A stretch of 64,000 nucleotides of DNA from Sitta carolinensis (Eukaryota > Chordata > Aves > Passeriformes > Sittidae). Under the pieces are notes generated by a model that was given only the letters and a program-made list of their open reading frames with translations, searched no databases and had not been told where the DNA came from. The position numbers were made by a program, and so were the translations under genes. The DNA lies in assembly GCA_032173965.1 (NCBI GenBank), contig CM063284.1, positions 100,254,410 to 100,318,409 of the forward strand, in the 5' to 3' direction. Shown one piece after another: positions 33,755 through 43,500 of the stretch (its first letter is position 1; each line of letters starts with the position of its first letter).

Positions 33755-36700
33755 CAGAAACAATTCAGAGATTGTTACACCCATGAAAATAGTCATAATT
33801 GCTTTGTTCTGATGCTGGGAAATGCAAAATAAAACCGGAACATAAAACTGAGAATACAAATTTATAATAGAAACATTTACTGTTACTCCTCAGGAGAAAG
33901 TCTTCTTCTGCTAAAACAGTATTTTCTTACCAGAACTTCTCCTAGCAAACAACAGTGGTCTGGTGCATCACAATCTTTCCAGCTGTAATTCAGAAAATTA
34001 CCTTAATTTTGTAATTTGGGAGATAAGCTTGAATATAGATGAAGATATATATAATCAAGCATGGAAACCACTACAATACAGAATCTGTGCTAGAAACAAG
34101 TTACAAGATCATGATACTGTGACTTCACAATTGTAAGAGAGCTTGAGTGAAAGACACACTGGCCAGCATAAAGAACTACTACAGAACTGTTTCCAGAACT
34201 GCTCCTTAACCATTATGCCATCATGTAAAGTAATGCTTTGAAAGAATAGCTGTGAGATTAGAAATGGGCTAAGCAAGGAAGAGCCCTATTCAGCATGTGA
34301 GGCAATTTTAAAGTCTAATAAACCCATCATCCTCAAACAAACTTTAAACGTGAAAACTCTATGACAGCTATAGGCAGTTACTGTAGATGCCACTTCTAGC
34401 AAAAATTGACTTTCTGACCAGGACCATGCAATGACACTAAGCCACACTCACTGAATTAGAATCTCTCACTTGCAAATGATAATTTCAATAAATGTCACTG
34501 TAGTTAGGGGTGAAAAGGAAAGAGAGACATAAAGTCAAGTAAAGTACACAAACCATCCTCAGCAAGCAAGATCCCCTCTACAAGTGAGAAAAATAATAAC
34601 TCGGAGTCATCTTTCTCTTGGCAACTGTCTCTTTTATTCTTCCCGTAGCTGTACCCAACACCCCCTGCATTGACTCATAGGCATTAGGCTTTGTGGCTGA
34701 CTGCACACCCCAGCTTAGGTTGCTGGAAGGGCTGTTTCACAAAGCCACAGCAGAGCCTAAAGTTGTTCTACCCTTCAGACATCCTGACTGCCTGCCTTTT
34801 CTGCCAGCTGATGTGTCCATTCACTCGTGACAGCACTTCTGCCAGTTACCCTTTTCTTTTCATACTCCACAATTATTTCAGCTTCATCATGGGAGTCCAG
34901 TGCCATACAGACCAGCACAAATCTCTAGACTGTGAAACAGACTTCCTTAATAGTTCTTAATATTTCCTTTCTTCCTTGGCCATGAATTTCTTCTACATAG
35001 AACTCCAGATAACAGTTTGGGCAATCGTATAGCCTGGGCACAGCCGTATTGTCCTTCTCTTCCATAATCCCATACCTTTACTACAGAGCTGGTTTTTATC
35101 AGACACTAGACAGTAGAATCCCACTGTTGTGGATTTCTGACTGATGTGAAAGATCTCCTTAGCTGAAAGAAAATCTGTTTGTGGCCCTTGCACTTCTGAT
35201 TTTGTTGCTGCTACAAGGATTTGCATTTTGCTATACACATTTTGAAGGGTTTGCTATGTGGGGTTTGGGTGGGGTTTTTTTTTTTTTTGTTTTATTTTTT
35301 TTTTTCCCTTCCCATAATAGGCTAGAACACAATTTTGGGCAGGGGAAATAAAGCAATAATATAGTTGAGGAAAGGCATTTACACCCACTTTCAGTAAGGG
35401 GAATTTTAACATTCACTTGAGCAAGGAATACAGCTTCCAAAAGTCTGAAATACAAAGAGTGCACTGTAAATGCACACAAAAAATGAAACCTTTTTTATCC
35501 TGACCACTGGACATTTTCATTCAGCTTCTTCTACTCCCTGACAGATGCCAGAAGAGCGGCCAGCTTTTCTGGGTTTCAAGTCCTATCCAGTTCATTGGGG
35601 AAGGGAGGATCCTCTTCTCCTTTAGGCCTTCAACTGTAAGACTTAAATCAGGAATTATATGTTCTTCTTTCACATCGTGGCAAGCTTAAGCACATTACAG
35701 CTCTCTTCCTCAACAGTTAAAATTGATGTGGAGTGTATTTGTGAATAGAACCACCTCAGGGAAGAATTTGTTCTTCATCTACCAATATCTAAAATGGTTC
35801 TCAGAAAAGCAGCACAAACCAGATCATTTCCAATAAATGGTGCTTAAGTAGTTCCAGTGAATGACCCTAAAAAGTACACACAGAGGAACAAACACTTAGT
35901 CTGTTCCAGACTGGTACTAAACTAATTGTTCAGCTAAGGTCACTGGACAAAAACATTTAAAATTAACTCAATTGGTCTTCATGGGTACAAAAGTCAATTT
36001 TGAAATCAAAAGTGCTGTGGATACCAACTACTTTGGGGTGACCATTTTGTCAGCACAGAAATGGGCTTCTCAAGCAATCAGAGATTTTAATTAAAAAATG
36101 TTGCTTGTTTGTGTTTATACCAAGACAGAAAACACAACAATATACTAGACTTTCCAGCAAATATGTTATCCCTGTTTGCATGTCCCATGCCATCTCAAGG
36201 GTTAAGACTTTATGTAGTAGTTCATCTGGGTTTGGCTGCACAGCTAATACAGAATGGGAGTATACTATTGGCAACAGAATAAAGTTTTCTAATGAGTGTA
36301 CTTGGTTTATGTTGTATATACAGTTCTCCTTCACAGACCATTAGAAATGTAGTCTTGGGCCTATCCTGGACTCAGATCCTAAAAGCCAGAGAACTGATGC
36401 TGCATTTTCAGCATATTTGCAATAAAAAAAAAGCAACTAAAACAAGAAAATAGCAATTTCTTCAGAAATCCCTGGTTTACAAGTTATTGCTTTTCTAAGC
36501 CAGCTCTAAATCACAATTAATAAACATTTTTAGCTTTCCACGAGATGTCTCTGGGCATTGATCTGCGTTAGAGATTCTAAATGTAGCTGCTACCATAAAA
36601 CTCCCTTTCCTAAAAACCACACAATTACATTGCTGTCCCAATATGAACTACATCTCCAAACATCACAAGCAGAAGTGAAAAGCACATCATGTCATAAATG

Positions 36701-37530
36701 CTATAAATACAGATCAGTCAGCAAGCTTATATACAGGGAAAAGCCTACCAAAGGCTAAAATCAGTGAAGAATGTGTCTATTTTAATTTCTTTATTAAAAT
36801 ACATTATTTGGCAGACAGCTTCTATGTACCTGTTTGCTTTTTTACACCCAGCTTGTGCAACATAAGTTTTCTGATGTAAAAAACAATTTTATTTCTTGAA
36901 TTAAAAGAAATCTGTTTCAAATGAAAACCAATCATTACCTTGAGGATGGACACTTGGACTCTTTTCTGTACTCTCAAATCATAAACATAATTCACAAATG
37001 TTTTCTTATTTGCTTGTTTCATAACTAATTATGCATAGAACACTGATAAACTAGAGAACACCTGCAGAACTACAGACATGACCCATGCCTCAGTTGTGCA
37101 GGTAAAAAAATCCAAGAAAGCCATTCCCTATATTGATTTCAAAGCCTGAACCCATAGTTCAAGAAAATCTTGGGCAACATTTCCTTGAGTTTCTTGGAAA
37201 AACTTGTTATGAACTTACTGATCCATGCTGTCCCATCTGTTGTGCTTCAAAGGCATCAAACAGTTCCCCAGCTTTTCTTCCAGGATTTGGAGGAACACAT
37301 GAGCCAGTGGACTTGGAGTGTTGTGTGGCTGAAAAGAAATGCAGCAACATTCAGTGACAGGTACTCAAACTCAAAAGTCTGTGTCAAAATGAATAGTTGT
37401 TGTTGTGCTTAAACATCAGGTGAGGCCCACAGGAGGCAGGGGGGCTGCACACGGGGCCGCGGCGACAGCACACAGGGAACCGCAGTGGCGGCACAGCCAT
37501 ACTTGGCACTTGTGATGTTGGTTATCACAG
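31940..37530. other. Intergenic region between LTR and CR1 cluster
   Basis: AT-rich DNA with no supported gene. It holds a 47-base A run at 33707-33753, a T-rich tract at 35275-35305, and one exon-like segment at 37284-37360 of unknown meaning. Open frames here are short and without family signatures. Confidence 0.65.
33707..33753. repeat. Poly(A) homopolymer, 47 bases
   Basis: An uninterrupted run of 47 A residues. The sequence before it (about 33600-33706) shows no recognised gene or SINE, and I see no flanking duplication. It may be a microsatellite or the tail of an old retrocopy whose body has decayed. Confidence 0.97.
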
Positions 37531-37534
37531 GGGC

Positions 37535-38310
37535 TGAAGATCATAGAACCAATTGTATGATCTGGAAGGGATCTGAAAGACCCTCTAGATCCAACCCCCG
37601 TGCATTGGGCAGGGACACATTGCTCAAAGCTCCATCCAACTTGGCTGTGAACACTTCTAGGGATGAGGTATCCACAACTTCTCTGTGTAAGCTGTTCCAG
37701 TGTCTCACCAACCTCTGAGCAAAAAACTTCCTCCTAATATCTAATTTAAACCTACTCTCAATTTAAGGCCATTCATCCTTGTCCTATCACTACACACCCT
37801 TCTAACAAGTATCTATCCATCTTTCTTGTAGGCTTCTTTCAGGTTCTGGAAGGCCATGAATAGGTCACCCCTGAGCCTATTCATTTTCAGGCTGAACAGT
37901 CCCAATCCTCTCAGCCTTTCCTCATTAAGAGAGGGACTGCATTTGTCTGATCAACTTGTCTGCCCTTCTCTGGACTTGCTCCAACAGGTCGATGTCCTTT
38001 CTCTGCTGGGGACTCTGGAGCCAGATGCAGCACTCCAGCTGGGGTTTCATAAGAGCAGGGCAGAGGGGAAGAATCCCAGAATATGGTTGGCTTTCTGGGT
38101 TACAAGCTCACACTACTGGCTTATGTCCTGCCTCTCACCCATCAGCACCTCCAAGTGCTCCTTGGCAGGACAGCTCTCCATCTGTTCAGACTGCACTGAT
38201 ACCGGGTTTAGACCTGACCACCGGGTTTTGTTAAACCTCATGGGTTCCCATTGCCCAGGTCCATGCCATCCCTCTGGATCCTACCCTTCTGTCACACCAC
38301 AGTTGACACG
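37535..38310 (-). mobile_element. CR1 LINE fragment
   Basis: On the plus strand it reads, in antisense CR1 order, gatcatagaaccaattgtat, gatctggaagggatctgaaa, atccaacccccgtgc, cctgagcctattcattttca, ggctgaacagtcccaatcct, ctcagcctttcctc and ccagctggggtttcataag. The CR1 therefore lies on the minus strand with its 3' end near 37540. Short open frames across it are decayed element sequence, not host genes. Confidence 0.9.
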
Positions 38311-39395
38311 CCCAGCCCCTGCCCGTGCGTACGTGCCTGGTGTCGGGCGCTCGGAGGGGCCCAGGGCAGCGGGGGCCGGTGGTGGCCCAGCAGGGAAGCC
38401 GAGAGGAGGGGCTGGGGCGCATTGCTGGGCGGAGGCCCCTCGGGCGTGGGAGAGAGCAGATACAAGCGTTTCCAGGGAAACCTCCCGTCCGTGAGGGGCC
38501 GTGTTGAGGGTGGGGGAGAGCCTGCAGCAGGGAAAGGGTGTGTCAGGAGTTAAGGTTCAGGACAGGAACCCGCGGGAGAGGAGGCGGCGGCGGGGCCGAG
38601 GGCTGGACTGTCATCGGGGTGCGGGGAGGCATTGTAACCTTTCACAAAATGGGGAAGATTGGAAGGGATCATCTGATCCAGCCTCCCTGCTCAAGCGGGG
38701 TCATCCTAGAACACATTTGCACAGAATTACGTCCAAACGGTTCTTGAATATCTCCAGTGAAGGAAACTCCAAAACCCCTTTGAGCAATCTGATCCAGTGC
38801 GCGGGCACCCGCACAATAAAGAAGTTCTTCGTTATATACAGGTGGAACTTCTGTGCATCAATTTCTGCCGTGGCCTCTTGTCCTATTGCTTGGCATCACC
38901 GAGACGAGCCTGGCTCCATCCTCTTCGCACCCTCCCTTCAGACACTTACACACACTGATGGTACATTGCTCCCCTTTGTGGCACTAATTCACGCATTTTT
39001 CAGGCGACCTGTTCTGAGCCACGAGGCGTCTCCCGCCTGCCCGGGGGCCGCAGGCCGGTGTTCCCCAGCAGCCAGCGCAGCGCAGCTCTCTCTGACCCGG
39101 CCCGACCCGGCGTCTGCCGGAGTTGCCCCCTAAGGGACTTTCTGTCCCAGTGAGGCAATCGCTGCGGGACACGGCGTTTCTGCTTTCGGGACGGCAAGCC
39201 CCGCCGTGATTTGTGTGTCCGACACATCCGTGTCTCCGCACTTCTGCTTTTCGGGACCAGCAGCTGCCGGCGGGGCACATCGCCGCGGGCGCGGCGCTGA
39301 GCCGGGCTTGGGCCTCGCCGGCGGCCGGAAGAGCTCATGCACCCTTCGTTCGGGGGCTGTGTCTGCTCAGCGACATCGGCACAGCGATGCAGCAC
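38310..39395. other. GC-rich intergenic DNA upstream of PTPN2
   Basis: Two CpG-bearing GC-rich patches (38320-38630 and 39005-39390) flank the CR1 fragment at 38645-38990. No coding signature is convincing in either. They could be parts of an extended CpG island or shore of PTPN2, or old CpG-rich repeats. Confidence 0.5.
38645..38990 (-). mobile_element. CR1 LINE fragment
   Basis: The plus strand reads ggaagggatcatctgatcca, gcctccctgctcaagcgggg, tcttgaatatctccagtgaa, gatccagtgcgcgggcaccc and ttcgttatatacaggtggaa. These are antisense CR1 3' motifs, so the element lies on the minus strand. It is separate from the fragment at 37535-38310; GC-rich non-repeat DNA (38310-38640) lies between them. 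Confidence 0.87.
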
Positions 39396-39399
39396 TACA

Positions 39400-40075
39400 G
39401 GCTGAGGGTGGAGTGGCTGCAAAGTGGCCCAGTGGAAAAGGACCGGTGTTCAACAGCAGCAGGACCAGTGGTGAGCCAGCAGGGTGTGAAGGTGGCCAAG
39501 AAGGCCAGTGGCATCCTGGCTTGTATCAGCAGTAGTGTGGCCAGCAGGACTGTCCCTCTGCACGCATTTTGGTGAGGCTGCACCTCAAATACTGAGTTCA
39601 GTTCTGGGCCCCTCAGTTCAGAAGGACATTGAGGTTCTGTACCTCTCCCAAGCAGGGCAATGATGCTGGTGAAGGGTCTGGAGCACATGTCCAGTGAGGA
39701 GCAGCTGAGGGAGCCGAGGGTGTTTAGCCTGGAGAAGAGGTGGCTCAGGGGTGACCTTACCGCTCTCTACAACTGCCTTGAAAGGAGGTTTTGGCCAGGT
39801 GGGGGTCGGTCTCTTCTCCCAGGCAAGCAGGATAAGAGGACATAACCTCAAGCTGCGCCAGGGGAGGTTCAGGTTGGACATTAGAAAGAAATTCTTCACA
39901 GAAAGGGAGATTAAATACTGTGACAGACTGCCCAGGGAGACCATGGAATCACCATGCCTGGAGGTGTTTAAAGAAGGATGTGGCACTTGGTGCCATGGTC
40001 TAGTTCACGTGGTGATGTTCGGCCACAGGTTGGACTCGATGATCTCGGAGATCTTTTCACGAACCCACTCCGTGA
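39400..40075 (+). mobile_element. CR1 LINE fragment (about 675 bp)
   Basis: CR1 sense motifs occur in order: gtggctgcaaagtggcccag, gtggccaagaaggccagtgg, gcctggagaagaggtggctc, gaccttaccgctctctacaa, ggtgggggtcggtctcttct, gccaggggaggttcaggttg, accatggaatcaccatgcct and ggttggactcgatgatctc. It spans the end of the reverse transcriptase region and the 3' end, is 5'-truncated, and reads in the same direction as PTPN2. It stops about 360 bp before the PTPN2 start codon. Confidence 0.93.
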
Positions 40076-40239
40076 TTTTTGGAACAACAAACGCTCGGTG
40101 GCCGTTTGGCGACCGAAACCCCCGGCCCTGCCGAGCCCCCGCGACACCTGAGCGCGGCCACGCCCGCGCCGGGCCAGTGACATCACCCCAGGTGCTTCCC
40201 GCCTCCTCCGCGCGGGGAGGCGTGATCTCCAAGGCTCTC

Positions 40240-40257
40240 GGGGGGGGGGGGGGGGGG
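40240..40257. repeat. G homopolymer, 18 bases, in PTPN2 promoter
   Basis: An uninterrupted run of 18 G lies about 180 bp upstream of the PTPN2 start codon, between the CR1 fragment and the NRF1 palindrome. Its length may vary between individuals or be affected by sequencing error. Confidence 0.9.
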
Positions 40258-40434
40258 CGGGACGAGGGCCGCGCATGCGCCCGGCGCCGGCTGCGGGACA
40301 CCCGGTCGCGAGCGTATGTGCGCGCCCGCCGCTCCCGAGAGGCAGGGGGCTGTGCGCGAGCGGTCGCGAGCTCGCCGCTCGGCCTCCTGCGGACAGGCTC
40401 GCGCGCCCTGGCGGCCGCTGCGGCCGCCGCCATC

Positions 40435-40503
40435 ATGTGCGCCGCCATCGAGCAGGAGTTCCAGGAGATCGACGCCACGAACGACTGGCAGGCGCGTTAT
40501 CTG
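40435..40503 (+). CDS. PTPN2: PTPN2 exon 1 (coding part)
   Basis: ATG at 40435 has A at -3 (gccatcATGT). It encodes [20 protein letters not shown] followed by RYL, then CTG|gtgagc. Human starts MPTTIEREFEELD; both have 23 codons before the first intron, which fixes this start. Confidence 0.95.
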
Positions 40504-43500
40504 GTGAGCTTGAGCGGCGTGGTCAGCTCTAGCCGGAGAGCAAGAAGGAGGGAGGGAGGGAGGGAGGAAGGGCGGGGGGAGAGAGACCCGCGGGCCGGCA
40601 GCGCCCGTGCCCGGTGTGCGGCTCCGCCGCCGCCTCAGCAGCGCGGAGAGCGGAAGTCGCTGGGCCAACGCGACTCTCGCCCTCAGGTACGGGCAGCGGA
40701 GCCGTGGGCAAGCGCCGCGCATGCGCAGGCGGGGCGGGCTCGGGAGCGGGGCGGTGGCGCGCAGGCGCGGGGCGGGGCGCGGGCTCGGCAGCGGCTGCCG
40801 GTCCGCGCTGCCCCTGGGGCGCCGCTGAGCGGGGCCCGGCGGGAGCCGGGGCAGCCGCCGCGGGGCTCCCGCCGCTTGCGGGCGGTGTGGGAAGCTGTGC
40901 CCGGTAGTACGGGTGCGGCCACGGCTTGGGTGTACCCGCCCTCCTCCGCGGGTTCGTGCAGCTCCCGCCTCAGCGCCCGTTCCCGCTGCCTTGGCCAGCT
41001 CCGCGTCTGCTGCGGGGGTCCTGCGCGAGTGCGCTTAATAAAATTCAATATTTGCAATTTTTTTTTTTTTTAACGAGATTAAGAACTTCCAAGAACAGTC
41101 AGTCCTACAAAGCAGACATTATATGTCAGCTGGTATCACTAGAGCAGTTACTTAAGCCCGCAATATTTTATAGCACTCTTTCACAAATGAAGAAAGAGAA
41201 CCAAACTCCAAAGTTTTATTTACTGACTTGAAATTATGCTTTTTCTCTGTTAAATTAGCAACTTATTTGATTTACATGTGATTCAAATACACTATCTCTA
41301 CTGCAGTATTTCAGAGGTTGCAGTTTTGGATATATCTCTATTACAAATAAGTAGCATCTAGCACCAAGCCTTCCAGAGTTCAGGAAGTGTTTGGACAATG
41401 CTATCAGGCACATGGTGTGGGTCTTTGGGATATTCTGTGCAGGGTCGGGAGTTGGACTTGATGATCTTTGTGGGTCCCTTCCAGATCAGGGCATCCGTGA
41501 TGGCTGGATATAATGTGGGAAAACTGATTTTAGAATTAGTCATTGAACTTTCTTTTTTAGCAAGCCTACCCTCCACGCCATCGCTGTAGAAGTGTTTCTA
41601 GCTATTTTAATGTTTCTTTACCAAAGTATCGGTCTGTTTCTGTGCGCTGATGGTGCAAGTGCTTTAAGAAACAAAATATGTTAAGTATTGTTACTGAGTA
41701 ATACAAAATTTACCTTTCACGGGAACTTGTGTGTAAATGACTTCCAGATCCGTTTGTTACATGTGCAAGCTCCCAAAGCTTGTCAGCCATATAAACAAGA
41801 GAAGTTCCAGTGTGCTCTATCAAAATAAAAAACCCTAATAGATCAGGAGATCTTTTTTATACAAATATATGGAGGATTGGTGTTTGCCAGTTGCTGCTCC
41901 ATTTTGTGATTTATGTTCTTTGCAGACTGGCAGTATGTTTTACAGAAAGATCACGCAACCAGTGCTAAAAATTGGAGCTTTCTTTGTATGTTATATTTCT
42001 AGTGATGCCCTTTCTGGCTGTGTTCATTGTCTGGGAATAGACTTAGACTATTTAAGAAGTTTGAAGACAAAGATAGTGGGAACATAGAGAAGCTAAAGAA
42101 TGCTCAGTTGTAATAAGAAGTTTAAACGCCCTTTGGAACATAATGATCACATGTAGCAACATAATCTAAAAACAGAAGGAGAATTAAAAGTAAAATATTG
42201 TTAATTCTGTACTGTGCAACATTTCTGCAGAATAGAGATACAAAGAATAGAAGAATACATTGAAGGTTGTCAGTTTTCTACATAAGGTAATTCTGTTTAT
42301 GTTAGTGAAGTTGTAGAAAAGGTGCACTCAGGAAAGAAATCAATGAAGCAGAACATTCAGAACATGTGAACAGTAGGGTCCTTAAAATAATGTGTGTCTG
42401 AATATCTCAGATTATTAGAAGGGTTGTATTAAGGCATGGAGAGAACAGGCTTTGATTCACGTTGATATTTGTGACTCTAGAATTCTTCATCTTGGTTCAC
42501 ATTTAACAACAGCTGTATGGGAGGAGCCATCAAACCACCAAGAATAATCCTATGGCTCTTAATAATAGCCATAAAATCATTAACTGGTTCACTTACCTTT
42601 GTGGGGTTTTACGCTGCCGGTCGCTTTAAAGGAGCCAGCAGAATACTGCTGTTGCATCTGAGTCCCTTATTGCTTTGGGAGATGATGTGCAGCTCTGAGA
42701 TAAACTGTAAGCGTAGTAAATATCTGGGGTTAGGGGTTTTTTTGCCCTTTGATCCTGATGCATCAGTTGCTTGTCAAATGGTGCTTACATTTGGTAGTTT
42801 TAGCCAAATGTAGGAAGATCTAAAAGATAGCAGTTTGGCCATCAATGAGATGTGTCTTCTGAGTGAAAATGACACTAGGAGAAGTAAAAATTGGTTTAAA
42901 AAATGTTAGTTGTTAATAATGTTGCTTAATTAATAGTTTGTGTAGAACACTAATCTTAATCAGGTTGCTGGGTATAAGTCAATTATTTATTTTGTCTTTT
43001 TAAGGAAATCCGACATAAATCCAGTGACTACCCTCACAGAGTTGCAAAGTATCCAGAAAACAGAAATCGAAACAGATACAGAGATGTTAGTCCATGTGAG
43101 TATCTTTTCTCCAATCATTGCAGTAAACTTAGTAGACCTCTTACCCTGTTGACACTGGAGGTGATAAATCATGGTCATTGCAAATTTTACATTTTGTTTA
43201 TTTCTGTAGCATGTATCCTGTGATAAATGTGGGGGTTTTGGTAACACATACACAAATGTGTATAACAGGAGGAAGAAAAGTCTGCATGTTAAACTCCCTG
43301 TGCTGAATGGTGAATGAGAGATGGTTGCAAATCATAGGTATTAGTGCATAAGTAAATTTTCGTGAGCTGCGGAGTAATATTTTAGAAATAATTTTCTCAT
43401 AGGGAAATTATTTGTGTAATAGTGCTTTATCTGTTGTAAGAAAATGAGTATAAAGGTTAAGTTAATATGCCTTGACTAACAGAAATGTTTCCTTTTTGGA

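Larger units (their letters stand above)
40090..41040 (+). promoter_or_regulatory. PTPN2: PTPN2 CpG-island promoter
   Basis: A CpG-dense block surrounds exon 1. It has the NRF1 core palindrome GCGCATGCGC at 40271-40280 upstream of the start codon and again at 40717-40726 in intron 1. The second copy has the full YGCGCATGCGCR context. GC boxes are abundant. An 18-base G run (40240-40257) and a GGGA repeat (40548-40575) are potential G-quadruplex sites. The TSS is likely within about 40260-40430 (inference). Confidence 0.83.

Noticed and set aside
37535..38494. Open frames of up to 212 codons on the plus strand
   Set aside because: They read the antisense of a CR1 fragment plus adjacent GC-rich DNA, not host coding sequence.
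39751..41073. Plus-strand 440-codon open frame
   Set aside because: It joins decayed CR1 sequence, CpG-island sequence, PTPN2 exon 1 in frame and part of intron 1. Only the 23 codons of exon 1 (40435-40503) are real coding sequence.
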